Shown here in pieces: positions 15,987 to 24,338 of a stretch of DNA of 64,000 bases (its first letter is position 1; every line of letters starts with the position of its first letter). The position numbers and the translations under genes were made by a program. The notes under the pieces were generated by a model, which did no database searches, was not told where the DNA came from, and was given only the letters and a program-made list of their open reading frames with translations. The DNA comes from Fimbriimonadaceae bacterium (GTDB lineage Bacteria; Armatimonadota; Fimbriimonadia; Fimbriimonadales; Fimbriimonadaceae): the NCBI GenBank assembly GCA_019638775.1, contig JAHBTD010000002.1, positions 186,001 through 250,000 of the forward strand, written 5' to 3'.

Positions 15987-16676
15987 ATGCGGTTTGCACT
16001 CCTTGCAACGATAACGGCGACGTCTGCATGCCTTTTGATCGGCTGCGGCAATGCGGGCAAAGCCGCTCCCACGACGGACGAACTCACCTATCGCATTGTT
16101 TACGACGGCCCCACACGCCCACCCGATCTTGACGGCAAGTCGGCGCTCTTCATGCGCGCTGGCGAGAAAAACGTCACCGTGGGGATTGGAGCCGAACTGT
16201 TGAGAGAGATGTTCCCAAAGCCAGAGAAGGCGACCGAGATTCGGCAACTCCCCCCTGGCTTTACGGAGGACTACCTGTCGAGGGGTTGGGAAACCGAAGA
16301 CGAATCGGTAGGCTGGGTGAGCTACAGCGGACAAGCCGTCCTGGTGATGCAAACGCTTCGTCGCCTTGAGGACGGCGATCTTCAACGCGACTATGTTCAG
16401 CAATACACCCGCTTGTTCAGTGGAATTGAACCGACGGTTATCCAAGGCGCCACGGCCAGCTTTTGGTTTTGGCAGAACGGCCCGCACAGGTTCATGATCT
16501 GTGGCACCAAAAGCCGGAAGGGTGGCATCGACATCACGCTTGCTCTCGGCGACGTTTCGATCATGGATGCTCTGCGGATGATGCCTTCTAAGGCCGAGTT
16601 TGACAAGGGTCGTGCCGATACAGCTTGGGCTGAGGATGCGGCAAAGGCCGCCAAGAACAAGCAAGCTTCAAAGTAG
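15987..16676 (+). CDS. Lipoprotein, hypothetical
   Basis: A 229-residue lipoprotein: signal MRFALLATITATSACLLIGC with the lipobox LIGC at about 17-20, then GNAGKAAPTTDE. The mature part holds a mixed alpha/beta domain with aromatic stretches (ATASFWFWQNGPHRFMIC) and ends in a basic, Ala/Lys-rich tail. I do not recognise the family. ATG at 15987 is preferred to the TTG just before it because of the -10 box spacing. It follows greA by 30 bp. Confidence 0.75.
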   Translation: MRFALLATITATSACLLIGCGNAGKAAPTTDELTYRIVYDGPTRPPDLDGKSALFMRAGEKNVTVGIGAELLREMFPKPEKATEIRQLPPGFTEDYLSRGWETEDESVGWVSYSGQAVLVMQTLRRLEDGDLQRDYVQQYTRLFSGIEPTVIQGATASFWFWQNGPHRFMICGTKSRKGGIDITLALGDVSIMDALRMMPSKAEFDKGRADTAWAEDAAKAAKNKQASK

Positions 16677-16740
16677 GCAGAAAACTCTTTCGCTGCAAAA
16701 AGCGTCTCTCTGAATAGCTTTGCATTCCGCAGAGTAAATC

Positions 16741-16905
16741 TTTAAAAAACCAGGAGGTGGCGCAGCTACATGTCAAGTAAACCTAAACACCGAGGTGACG
16801 CTGGGTTTTAGCTCCCGCGTCCGAGGGTGGAAACGGGTTTTGTCATGAACCCAGTCTCCTCGGGAAGTCAAAAGAACGCGCTTGAGACGGCTCAAGCGCG
16901 GTTTG
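16741..16905 (+). ncRNA. Structured intergenic region, possible small RNA
   Basis: In the 336-bp gap between two convergent genes. CCGAGG (16790-16795) pairs with CCTCGG (16858-16863), enclosing CTGGGTT/AACCCAG, and further on is a perfect 10-bp stem with ACGG loop at 16877-16900. At the 5' side AGGAGGTGG precedes an ATG at 16770 that opens a 13-codon frame (MSSKPKHRGDAGF). No known riboswitch, 6S, SRP or tmRNA signature was recognised, and the strand is uncertain. Confidence 0.3.
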
Positions 16906-16921
16906 CACTATCCAAGGAGCT

Positions 16922-16963
16922 GATAGCCGATCGCTGATCGCTGATCGCTGATCGCCGATAGCA
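16922..16963. repeat. Heptamer tandem array
   Basis: Six 7-mers in register: GATAGCC, three GATCGCT, GATCGCC, GATAGCA. Intergenic, between convergent genes. Confidence 0.85.
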
Positions 16964-16967
16964 GGCC

Positions 16968-17000
16968 TTACAACCCTTACCCATTACAACCCTTACAAGT
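16968..17000. repeat. TTAC-phased repeat (9-7-9 spacing)
   Basis: TTACAACCC and TTACCCA alternate so that TTAC recurs at spacings 9, 7 and 9. The same spacing recurs at 32611-32640 and partly at 58304-58320. Confidence 0.6.
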
Positions 17001-17012
17001 CCCCCGCATCCA

Positions 17013-19112
17013 TCACTCCGTCGTTGCAAGTCCCTTTAAGACTTCCTCTTGGAAAGTGCCAGCATCCTTGAGCGTCACGTCATCACGAACCTCTTGGCTT
17101 GCTTGAACGAGTATATCGGCAATCTCCTGGGCCTTGAAAAGTGCGGCACGAGCGCTATCCTTCGTCTCTCCCGGAAATCGCCCTTGAAGGATATTTGGCA
17201 GGGTGTTGCCGATATATCTTCGGAATCCCTCCATCGCAGGACTGAGGTATTCGATCTGTTTCCTGGGGTCGGACTCCGTCTTGGCGAGGTAGAGCCTTGC
17301 CTCGAAGGTTTCGGTGGGGATGTCCTCGGGAATCGCGCGAACCGTGTAGTAAGTGCTCTTTTCCACGTCAACCAATCGCTGAGCTGCAATCTTGGCCTCA
17401 CGCGGATTCCCCATCATGAGGTGTACGTCGATGAGCTGCTTGAGTGCCAACATGTTGTTCGGGTCGACCCGTAGGGCCTGTTCGAGGCTGGAGACCGCCC
17501 CTGCCGGGGTTCCTGCCTCAGCCTGCGCTCGGGCGAGAGCGCGGTAGTACTTGGGCCAAGGCGAAAGGTCGGCGGCGGCTTGGAACGCCTCAACCCGATC
17601 TTTGACATTCCGGCTTACGAACCCCTTCAAATACCAAGTCTCGCCGTCCGCACTCGCAGATTGCTCAAGCCCCTCCACGCCCTTCAGCGCAGCTTCATAC
17701 TTTTGCTCGGCGATGGCTCCCCGCACACCCGCCTGCAAGGCCTCCTGATAGCCAAACCACAGCAACGCCAAGGGCACGACTGTCGCCGTAAGGATGCCCA
17801 TGATCCGTGGGCCTTTGGGAATCGCCTCTGGAGTGACGCCATCGGCGCAAAGCTGCAAGCCAACACCCAACAGGACAAAGAAGGCCAGCCCGCTGCCGTA
17901 GTAGCTGAGATCGCTGTCGATCAAGCTGTGGACGCCTGAAGCAAGCACTGCGGCGACAACTCCCGCTCGCAGAATGTTCTGCTCGGGCGGGAGCTTGCGC
18001 GCTCCTCGAAACATATCCCTAAACCAAAGCGCCCCAAGCGCCAAGAACGCCGCAAGCGCAAGCACCCCAAATTCGACTCCGATCTGAAGAAACGATTGGT
18101 GGGCCACAGGCGTCGCCGTCGTGAGGCCGGGCTTGGTCGAGACAAACTGATAAGAGCCACCCCCCGTGCCAAGCGGATTCTGCTTCATCAGCTCAATGGA
18201 GCCCTTCCATAACTGCTTGCGAAATCCAGAGGATTGCCCCGATTGCGCGCCCGCCGCACTCACCCTGCCCAGCATCGATCCACCCTGACTGTCGGCAGGT
18301 CGGGAGGCAGTCATCTGCAAAAGGCTCGTAAACGCCACGACCACCACAAGCACGACGGCAATCGGAGCAAACCGCTTCAGTCGCGGTGGGTGGGTCCAAG
18401 TCCAGCCGAGAGTTAGCGCTGCAAATCCAACGATTCCGACCCCCATCGCAAGCAGTCCACCCTTCGATTGCGTGAGCAGGATCGCGACGCCGATGAACGT
18501 AGCTGCAATGCCCGCAAGGAGCGATTGGACGCGCTTTAAGGCCGATAAGAGTCCAAGGGCGGAGAAGAAGCCCAGCAGGAGCATTCCGGCAAGCGCGTTG
18601 GGATTCATCCAGCTTGCAAAGATTCGCCAGTTGGGGTCTATCGCGCGCATACCCGCATACTCAAGGACACCCTGAAGCGACACGATCGTACAGCCCACGG
18701 TCAGAGCCCCGAGGATTCCGATGGCGCCCTGTTGTCTTCCTGCTAAGGCTGCTGCTGCCCCCATCGCGATCACGTAGGTCATCCACTGCAGGCTCGTGTA
18801 CATCGCAGGCCAGCGGTAGCTCGAAAACATCATCGAAATGAGAATGGCCGCGACAAAAAACACACAAACAAACAGAGTTTGCTGAAACGGGACCTGAATA
18901 ACACGCCTTGTCGAAAGGGCATAAACCAATGCCCCGCAAGCGAGCAACGCCACAAGCCCGGAACAGAACAACGCCGGGTTGCCTGCAAGCAGATTCTGCC
19001 AGAGTGAGTCGGGCGAGAGTTGGGTTGCATCGGTGGGGAAGTTGCCGCCGATCACCGCCGCAAGCAGAATTGCGATTCCAAGCATGACCTGTCCTGCAAT
19101 TGGCTTGCTCAT
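17013..19112 (-). CDS. O-antigen ligase/polymerase family protein with C-terminal TPR
   Basis: A 699-residue membrane protein. Residues 1-455 hold about a dozen membrane segments with the Wzy/WaaL-type periplasmic loop region (GTGGGSYQFVSTKPG, TPVAHQSFLQIGVEFG and DSDLSYYGSGLAFFVLLGVG), where His in AHQSFLQ corresponds to the conserved loop His. Residues 460-640 form TPR-like repeats (YYRALARAQAEAGTPAGAVS, NMLALKQLIDVHLMMGNPRE). Such proteins join or polymerise surface glycans at the periplasmic face; TPR tails occur in bacterial pilin/S-layer O-ligases. The start ATG overlaps the stop of the upstream glycosyltransferase by ATGA. Last gene of a three-gene leftward operon. Confidence 0.85.
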   Translation of the reverse strand: MSKPIAGQVMLGIAILLAAVIGGNFPTDATQLSPDSLWQNLLAGNPALFCSGLVALLACGALVYALSTRRVIQVPFQQTLFVCVFFVAAILISMMFSSYRWPAMYTSLQWMTYVIAMGAAAALAGRQQGAIGILGALTVGCTIVSLQGVLEYAGMRAIDPNWRIFASWMNPNALAGMLLLGFFSALGLLSALKRVQSLLAGIAATFIGVAILLTQSKGGLLAMGVGIVGFAALTLGWTWTHPPRLKRFAPIAVVLVVVVAFTSLLQMTASRPADSQGGSMLGRVSAAGAQSGQSSGFRKQLWKGSIELMKQNPLGTGGGSYQFVSTKPGLTTATPVAHQSFLQIGVEFGVLALAAFLALGALWFRDMFRGARKLPPEQNILRAGVVAAVLASGVHSLIDSDLSYYGSGLAFFVLLGVGLQLCADGVTPEAIPKGPRIMGILTATVVPLALLWFGYQEALQAGVRGAIAEQKYEAALKGVEGLEQSASADGETWYLKGFVSRNVKDRVEAFQAAADLSPWPKYYRALARAQAEAGTPAGAVSSLEQALRVDPNNMLALKQLIDVHLMMGNPREAKIAAQRLVDVEKSTYYTVRAIPEDIPTETFEARLYLAKTESDPRKQIEYLSPAMEGFRRYIGNTLPNILQGRFPGETKDSARAALFKAQEIADILVQASQEVRDDVTLKDAGTFQEEVLKGLATTE

Positions 19113-20008
19113 CGCGCCATCCTCCGTTTCAGTTCATCGGTCCAGTTCTTGATGATGAACATGGACGCGCGCAACCCGAGCCCCCCAGCGGCAAAAAGCC
19201 ATAACATGGGGCGGAGCAGGATGAACTTGGTGGGCAGCATGTTCTTTCTGTAAAAGTACAGCATCGACCGATGGAATCGCCGAATCATGCGGTTCGCGGC
19301 CTTGTCGGTGCTCCTGCCGATAGCGTGTGTGCAGACAGCTTGGGGCAGATAAACGACCTCGAATCCCGCTTCCCATGCCCGCCAAGCCCAATCCACATCT
19401 TCACAATACATGAAGAAAGCCGGGTCCATAAAGCCGACCTTCTCCATCAAACTCTCCGTTGCCAGCATCGCCGCGCCGGAAACCCAGTCCACGGTTCGCG
19501 ATTTGTCGTGATCCCAATCCGCCATCAAATACTCGCGAGTAAAGCGGTTGTTCGGGAAGAGACGCCCCACGATCGTATTGCGAAAGAGGGCTGCAACAGG
19601 GTTAGGGAAGGTGCGGCAGCTGAGCTGTAGCGATCCATCAGGATTAAGAATCTTTGGCCCAATAATGCCTGCTTTCGGATTCGAATTCGCGTAGTCGAGC
19701 AGCGTCTTCAAGCAGCCAGGATGGACCGTTGCATCTGAGTTGAGAAGGAAAGCGTGGCGGCCTTTACGCTCCGACATCGCAAAGTTGTGCCCTCCCGTAA
19801 AGCCCAGGTTCTCCTTGATCTCGTACAGGCGTACCCAGGGAAACTCCGATTTCACCATCTCAGGAGAGCCGTCATGCGAAGCGTTGTCAACGACGATGAC
19901 CTCAAACGAGCATTCGTCGCGCACATCGGCAAGGCTCTGCAGGCAAGCGCGAAGATCGTCCTGGGTGTTCCAAGAACAAATCGTAACGCTAAGGTCGAAA
20001 TCCGGCAT
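19109..20008 (-). CDS. GT2 family glycosyltransferase
   Basis: A 299-residue rhamnosyltransferase-like enzyme: LSVTICSWNTQDDLRACLQS near the start, VIVVDNASHDGSPEMVK, LGFTGGHNFAMSE, LLNSDATVHPG (nucleotide-sugar metal site), VSGAAMLATESLMEKVGFMD and FFMYCEDVDWAWRAWEAGF. The C terminus has a basic and hydrophobic segment (LRPMLWLFAAGGLGLRASM) likely to touch the membrane. ATG at 20008 gives the family N terminus. It overlaps the upstream glycosyltransferase by 20 bp and the downstream ligase by 4 bp, so the three are coupled. Confidence 0.9.
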   Translation of the reverse strand: MPDFDLSVTICSWNTQDDLRACLQSLADVRDECSFEVIVVDNASHDGSPEMVKSEFPWVRLYEIKENLGFTGGHNFAMSERKGRHAFLLNSDATVHPGCLKTLLDYANSNPKAGIIGPKILNPDGSLQLSCRTFPNPVAALFRNTIVGRLFPNNRFTREYLMADWDHDKSRTVDWVSGAAMLATESLMEKVGFMDPAFFMYCEDVDWAWRAWEAGFEVVYLPQAVCTHAIGRSTDKAANRMIRRFHRSMLYFYRKNMLPTKFILLRPMLWLFAAGGLGLRASMFIIKNWTDELKRRMAR

Positions 20009-20858
20009 GATATCCCTTGGCCCGCAACAGCGCTCCAATATACAGCACAAGCGCCAACAAAGGGAAGAACACAGCGTTCCACGGCCTGCGATAGTGCTTC
20101 ACAAGATAACGATGAAGGCTCTTGTGCGATTCCCAGATCATGCTTTTCTTGACTTGGCGTGTGCTTGCTCCTCCCAAGTGCAAGATTCGGACCTTGGGCG
20201 AGTAGAGCGTTGGGAACCCCGCTTCTTTGAGTCGATAAAGCAGATCAACCTCGTTAAAAAAGATAGGGAAACGCTCATCGAAAGGTTGTTTTGGATCGCC
20301 AACAGCCTGAAGCGCCTCGCGTCGAAACATCAAAAACGTGCCCATAGGTTGCGGGGCATCTTGCTCAGATTCGTAGTCGAAAGCGGGGAGTCGGTAGGAG
20401 CCAAACCGTGAGTGCGGCATTCGACGTGCAAGGCCAGTGACATCTCCCATTATTCCGGCGAGTGTGGGGAATCCGCGTACCGATTGTTGGGTGCTCCCAT
20501 CTCGGTCGATAAGTTTAGCGCCTAAACAACCATAGCCAGGATACTGATGCAGCAGGTCTATCGCGGTTTGTAAAGCATCATCCAACACCTCAGTATCGGG
20601 GTTAAGTGTAAGCAGAAAGTCCCCTTTTGCCCGTAAAAATGCAGAGTTGTTTCCTTTGGCATAACCGAGATTAGAATTCTCGCCAACTAATAGGACTTGG
20701 GGGAACTCAGCGCGAACCATTTCAGCGCTGCCGTCCGAACTTGCGTTGTCCACGACGATGACTTCGAGCGGCTCGCGGGGTGGGTTTGCGTAGACTGAAG
20801 CCAGGCAAGTGCGGAGAAGGTCTCTCGTGTTCCAATTCACGATGAGAACGCTCAGCAT
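19989..20858 (-). CDS. GT2 family glycosyltransferase
   Basis: A 289-residue GT-A enzyme similar to the next gene: MLSVLIVNWNTRDLLRTCLA, EVIVVDNASSDGSAEMVRAE, NLGYAKGNNSAFLRA, LLTLNPDTEVLDD, MGTFLMFRREALQAVG and IFFNEVDLLYRLKEAGF. The C-terminal hydrophobic stretch AVFFPLLALVLYIGALL may associate with the membrane. ATG at 20858 fits the family start; TACTCT lies 10 bp upstream as a possible -10 box. First gene of the leftward glycan operon. Confidence 0.9.
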   Translation of the reverse strand: MLSVLIVNWNTRDLLRTCLASVYANPPREPLEVIVVDNASSDGSAEMVRAEFPQVLLVGENSNLGYAKGNNSAFLRAKGDFLLTLNPDTEVLDDALQTAIDLLHQYPGYGCLGAKLIDRDGSTQQSVRGFPTLAGIMGDVTGLARRMPHSRFGSYRLPAFDYESEQDAPQPMGTFLMFRREALQAVGDPKQPFDERFPIFFNEVDLLYRLKEAGFPTLYSPKVRILHLGGASTRQVKKSMIWESHKSLHRYLVKHYRRPWNAVFFPLLALVLYIGALLRAKGYHAGFRP

Positions 20859-20986
20859 AGGTGGGCCGAGAGTACCCCAAAGGAATCTGCGCAAATGCGC
20901 GCAACATAAGCTAGCTGCTGAATCGTATATAGGTTGTCAGCGTCCTTTCAGAAGGGCATATGTGGACAATTTCGAGTTCACGGCGG

Positions 20987-21016
20987 TTGACTGAGGGTAG
21001 CCTCGGAAGGTAGTAT
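20987..21016 (+). promoter_or_regulatory. Sigma-70-like promoter for the LysM/NlpC gene
   Basis: TTGACT (20987-20992) and TAGTAT (21011-21016) are 18 bp apart, about 60 bp before a gene with a clear ribosome-binding site. The rest of the 220-bp gap shows no feature. Confidence 0.55.
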
Positions 21017-21078
21017 TTAGCCTGTCCAGAGGGCACGAAAGGGCAGAGTTGCGACTCTGCGAGGGGGATGGAGGAAGG

Positions 21079-22329
21079 ATGCGGAAAACAGTTTTTACGA
21101 TAATCGGCGCGTTAGCGATTATCTCAAGTTCATTTGCGGGAACCTATAAGGTTAAGAGCGGCGACACGTTCATCGAAATCGCACACCGACTCGGAATCGA
21201 TTCGAACGTACTCAAAGCCGCCAACCCAAAAATTGACACTCATAAACTTAAAATTGGCCAAATCCTTAACGTCCCCTCCAAAACAAGCTCGAAATCCACT
21301 TCAAAATCGACTTCCAAGTCAGCTCCAGCCAAGAACGTCTCTTATTCTGACGGCAGCTACACGGTCGTCAAGAACGACAACGATTGGATTATCGCCCGCA
21401 AACTTGGCATCACAGTATCGCAGCTACACTCGGCAAATCCCAAAGTGGATTGGCGAAAGCTTCAGATAGGACAGAAGATCAACAAACCCGGCACGGCAAA
21501 GGCACAAACAGCCTCTGCGCCAGTGAAAAGCCGATACGCCCAGATTACAAAGGATTCAGTAATCGTTCGAACAGGCGCATCCACCAGCAGACCGAAAATC
21601 ACGACGGTCAGCGCCGGTACCAAGGCTACAATTCTCGACCACCTGAACGGCTGGTACAAGTTGAAGTTCCCACACGGGACGGTAGGTTGGGTCCGCGGCG
21701 ATATGATGAAGTCGATTTCGGCTACTCAAGTCGCCAGTTCGACCAAGAAGATGTTGTCGAAGCCAAGGGTAGTTGCTCAGAGTTCTGGCAAGGCTGGCGG
21801 CGCCTACGCATCCGCAAGCCCGCTCATCAAAACCGCGACCTCAATGCTCGGAACCCGCTACCGATACGGAGCCATGAGCCGTTCTGCAACGGACTGTTCG
21901 GGCTTTACAACTCAGGTCTTTGCAAAGCACGGGATAAAGATTCCCAGGACAAGCCGAGAGCAATCAAAAATCGGAACGGCTGTGAGCAAAAGCGCGCTCA
22001 AAGCCGGTGATCTGGTTTTCTTCCACACTGGACGCTCGTCGCGAATCAACCACGTCGGCATCTACATGGGCGGCGGAAAGTTCATTCACTCGAGCAGCGG
22101 AAAGGGCAGCGTTCGGATCGATTCGATCAACGATGGTTACTACAGCCGCAAGTATGTGACGGCACGACGCGTGTCGGGTGCTTCAAAGATCACAACCAAG
22201 GCGGTTGAGGAGATCACCACTTCCGACAAGGACATGGAGCCGACACAGCCAGCGGACGCTCCCGCAACGGAGCCCGCTATTAAGAATCCGACCGCGCCGA
22301 CAGGCGGCGTGGATGATATCGGAAAGTAG
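21079..22329 (+). CDS. Secreted LysM-LysM-SH3-NlpC/P60 peptidoglycan hydrolase
   Basis: A 416-residue cell-wall endopeptidase. Order: signal peptide (MRKTVFTIIGALAIISSSFA), LysM 1 (about 20-65, YKVKSGDTFIEIAHRLGI), a Ser/Lys linker, LysM 2 (about 90-135, YTVVKNDNDWIIARKLGI), an SH3b domain (about 150-210, SVIVRTGASTSRPKI, GTVGWVRGDMM), then NlpC/P60 (about 250-375) with catalytic Cys in DCSGFTTQVF and His in NHVGIYMGGGKFIHSS. It would cut stem-peptide bonds in peptidoglycan. GGAGGAAGG before ATG at 21079 fixes the start. The acidic Pro/Thr-rich tail has no known role. Confidence 0.93.
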   Translation: MRKTVFTIIGALAIISSSFAGTYKVKSGDTFIEIAHRLGIDSNVLKAANPKIDTHKLKIGQILNVPSKTSSKSTSKSTSKSAPAKNVSYSDGSYTVVKNDNDWIIARKLGITVSQLHSANPKVDWRKLQIGQKINKPGTAKAQTASAPVKSRYAQITKDSVIVRTGASTSRPKITTVSAGTKATILDHLNGWYKLKFPHGTVGWVRGDMMKSISATQVASSTKKMLSKPRVVAQSSGKAGGAYASASPLIKTATSMLGTRYRYGAMSRSATDCSGFTTQVFAKHGIKIPRTSREQSKIGTAVSKSALKAGDLVFFHTGRSSRINHVGIYMGGGKFIHSSSGKGSVRIDSINDGYYSRKYVTARRVSGASKITTKAVEEITTSDKDMEPTQPADAPATEPAIKNPTAPTGGVDDIGK

Positions 22330-22350
22330 GGTTTTAGCCCGAGACTGAAG

Positions 22351-22387
22351 GAACACAAGACCCTTGGGACTTGTGTTCTTTTGTTTT
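22351..22387 (+). terminator. Rho-independent terminator after the LysM/NlpC gene
   Basis: Nine-bp stem GAACACAAG / CTTGTGTTC with a 10-base loop, then TTTTGTTTT. Confidence 0.8.
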
Positions 22388-22457
22388 GATCGGGCACACT
22401 ATACAACCCGCAAGGGAGGGCAACGCAGCGTCGTTGCCAAGATAGAGATACGCTTCT

Positions 22458-22533
22458 GGCCCGGTCGTCTAGCGGTTAGGATGCCGCCCTTTCACGGCGG
22501 AGATCGCGGGTTCGAGTCCCGTCCGGGCTACCA
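22458..22533 (+). tRNA. tRNA-Glu (anticodon TTC)
   Basis: A 76-base cloverleaf with CCA encoded. Acceptor GGCCCGG pairs with CCGGGCT (one G-U), the anticodon loop is CTTTCAC between GCCGC and GCGGC-type stems, and the T arm GCGGGTTCGAGTCCCGT is standard. The D loop reads AGCGGTTAGGA. Confidence 0.95.
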
Positions 22534-22542
22534 TTCTTTTTG

Positions 22543-22647
22543 TAGCTATCAGCTATCAGCTATCAGCTATCAACGATTTGCAATCAGCGGTCAGTAATCA
22601 GCGATCTGCAATCTGCAATCTGCAATCTCCAATCTACAATCTACCGA
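22543..22647. repeat. Heptamer tandem array, 15 units
   Basis: Fifteen 7-mers in one register drift from CAGCTAT through CTGCAAT and CTCCAAT to CTACAAT. It starts 10 bp after the tRNA 3' end. Confidence 0.85.
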
Positions 22648-22693
22648 CCACTTGCCGACTACTTGCCGACTACTTGCCGACTACCTGCCAACG
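22641..22693. repeat. 11-bp tandem repeat
   Basis: Three exact copies of TTGCCGACTAC (22652-22684) with degenerate copies at both ends. It continues directly from the heptamer array and stops just before the end of the nif3-like gene. Confidence 0.8.
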
Positions 22694-22696
22694 CTT

Positions 22697-23797
22697 TCAA
22701 AAGGCCCTTCCCCCCGACCCAATCTCCGGCACGTACAAACTCCAATCGACACTTGGCATTGTATCGCGCAAGCGCAAAGTGAGCGCTTCCATCCCTGGCT
22801 GTTCAGTTGCAAAGTGGCCCGATGAGAGGATGGCGATACCGGATTCAGCAGCATCCAGGGCAACATTCTGTTTGACCTCTCCCGTCACAAACACGTCTGC
22901 ACCGGCGGACTTTGCGTTCTTCCATTCCCCATCCGCCGCCCCACCAACAACCGCAACGCTCCGCACGGTTTTCTTGGGGGCGCCCCATGCCAATGTCTTG
23001 GTGCCCAGCTGCACATCCACCAAAGCACAGAACTCAGCTAGTGGCATCCCGGCAGGAAGCTCGCCGATCCTTCCTGCGGGCTGCTCCGGCAGCGGCTCAA
23101 TGGGATACAGATCAAAGGCGGGCTCATCGTAGGGGTGGTTCTCCTTAAGTGCGTTTATCACACCAACTTTATGCTCGGCCCGCAAAACCATCTCAACCCG
23201 CACCTCTTCAACGGTCTCCGTATTGCCGACCGACCCGATTGTCGGCGCAGAGCCCTCTTGGGGACGGAAAGTCCCCTCACCTGCCGATAGGAACGCACAA
23301 CGCTCATAGAGGCCAATAGAACCTGCCCCCGCCATCGAAAGCGCGTCTATGAGCCTCTCAGCGTGCTCTTTAGGGACAAAGGTGACGAGTTTGAGCTGCT
23401 TCACGTCCGACGCCGATCCAAATGCGCGAACATCCTTCAAGCCCAGTCTTGACGCCAAGGCATCGTTGACTCCCCCGACCGCACTGTCCCAATTGGTATG
23501 GCATGCAATAAAGGCTCGCTTGCTAGTCAGCAATCGCAGAGCAATCTGCCCCGAGCGGCTGTTTGACGTCACGGTCGTTAGGGGTTCCCAAATCAACGGG
23601 TGGTGGCAGATCGCCAACTCCGAACCGTTGGAATCCATAAAGTCGCAAAGACCCTCCGACCAATCCAGCGACACCGACGCTTTGCGGACTGTCCAAGAGG
23701 GATCGCCTAACTGAAGCCCAACCTTATCAAACGGGAAGGCAAAGCGCTGGGGTGCGATGGTTTCGAGGGCTTTCAGGACGTCGCCAACCGTGGACAT
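22697..23797 (-). CDS. Nif3-like dinuclear metal-centre protein (YbgI/DUF34)
   Basis: A 366-residue Nif3 family protein, also annotated GTP cyclohydrolase 1 type 2 homolog. Metal-ligand motifs appear at both ends: ICHHPLIW (about 62-69), HTNWDSAVGGVNDAL (about 97-111) and, near the C terminus, SSGHFATEQPGMEAL. The middle insertion (about 120-260, with KLVTFVPKEHAERLIDAL and HPYDEPAFDLYPIE) is the PII-like domain of the long form. Function is still unclear. ATG at 23797 is preferred to the TTG two codons upstream; TAGAAT lies 5 bp before it. Confidence 0.92.
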   Translation of the reverse strand: MSTVGDVLKALETIAPQRFAFPFDKVGLQLGDPSWTVRKASVSLDWSEGLCDFMDSNGSELAICHHPLIWEPLTTVTSNSRSGQIALRLLTSKRAFIACHTNWDSAVGGVNDALASRLGLKDVRAFGSASDVKQLKLVTFVPKEHAERLIDALSMAGAGSIGLYERCAFLSAGEGTFRPQEGSAPTIGSVGNTETVEEVRVEMVLRAEHKVGVINALKENHPYDEPAFDLYPIEPLPEQPAGRIGELPAGMPLAEFCALVDVQLGTKTLAWGAPKKTVRSVAVVGGAADGEWKNAKSAGADVFVTGEVKQNVALDAAESGIAILSSGHFATEQPGMEALTLRLRDTMPSVDWSLYVPEIGSGGRAF

Positions 23798-23802
23798 GCC
23801 CA

Positions 23803-23808
23803 ATTCTA
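23803..23808 (-). promoter_or_regulatory. -10-like TAGAAT for the nif3-like gene
   Basis: On the minus strand TAGAAT ends 5 bp before the ATG at 23797. Confidence 0.45.
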
Positions 23809-23877
23809 AACGAAAAACGCGACCGAAGTCATTCGACTTCGCCGCGCATTCGTTTTATATATGAACGATCCGGCCCC

Positions 23878-24087
23878 TTAAGAGGCGGTCTGGCTAAGCG
23901 GGAATAATTGCATTTCTCGATCGATACATTCTGGTCCGAACTCTCGAACACAGTACTCAGCCAGCTTCTTTAGCGCCGCTTCAGAAGTTTTGTCAAACCC
24001 GTTAGGGCTCGTCAGACACATCGTCAAGAGGGCCAAAGCTTCCTCCTCGGTAAGGTCCAGACCAGCCTGCTTTAGGCTAGTGGTCAT
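23878..24087 (-). CDS. Small helical protein, hypothetical
   Basis: A 69-residue soluble protein, MTTSLKQAGLDLTEEEALAL then MCLTSPNGFDKTSEAALKKL, predicted to be mostly helical, with two late cysteines (EYCVREFGPECIDRE). The ATG at 24087 is preceded by AGGAGGTGCT, the strongest ribosome-binding site in this area, which supports a real and possibly highly translated gene. An in-frame ATG at 24132 is less likely. No family recognised. The 251-bp gap to the next gene shows only a short GTGAGG/CCTCAC inverted repeat at 24303-24320. Confidence 0.65.
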   Translation of the reverse strand: MTTSLKQAGLDLTEEEALALLTMCLTSPNGFDKTSEAALKKLAEYCVREFGPECIDREMQLFPLSQTAS

Positions 24088-24325
24088 AGCACCTCCTGGA
24101 TTCGCTACGGGATACTTGACGATGTGCGACATACTTTTGTTCCTACCGATCCGGCAAATTCACGTTAAGGGTTGAGAAACCTGGCAATTGCCGTCCCATC
24201 CCTAGGAGAGAAGACCCGAAAGTCCTCTGTCGCGAGCCCGTTGGCTTTGCTCTCAGCGCCCACTCACGCTGCACTAACTCGCTACGAATAATAGATCGGA
24301 CCGTGAGGGCGCTTACCTCACCCGG

Positions 24326-24331
24326 TATAAT
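24326..24331 (+). promoter_or_regulatory. -10 box TATAAT for the DUF1385 gene, leaderless spacing
   Basis: TATAAT ends exactly 7 bp before the GTG at 24339. Confidence 0.6.
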
Positions 24332-24338
24332 TGCGCTC

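Noticed and set aside
16741-16905. Known riboswitch, 6S, SRP or tmRNA
   Set aside because: No conserved core sequences of these classes could be matched, and the neighbours are convergent, so a riboswitch makes no sense.
16845-16937. 30-codon frame starting ATG at 16845
   Set aside because: It runs through the hairpin and heptamer array, has no ribosome-binding site and no -10 box at leaderless distance.
22330-22457. Second tRNA near tRNA-Glu
   Set aside because: No further T-arm (GGTTCRA) or cloverleaf was found; this stretch holds only the terminator and unmarked DNA.
24133-24325. Riboswitch or RNA gene before the DUF1385 gene
   Set aside because: Only a short GTGAGG/CCTCAC inverted repeat is present, and the TATAAT lies after it, so it would not be in the transcript.
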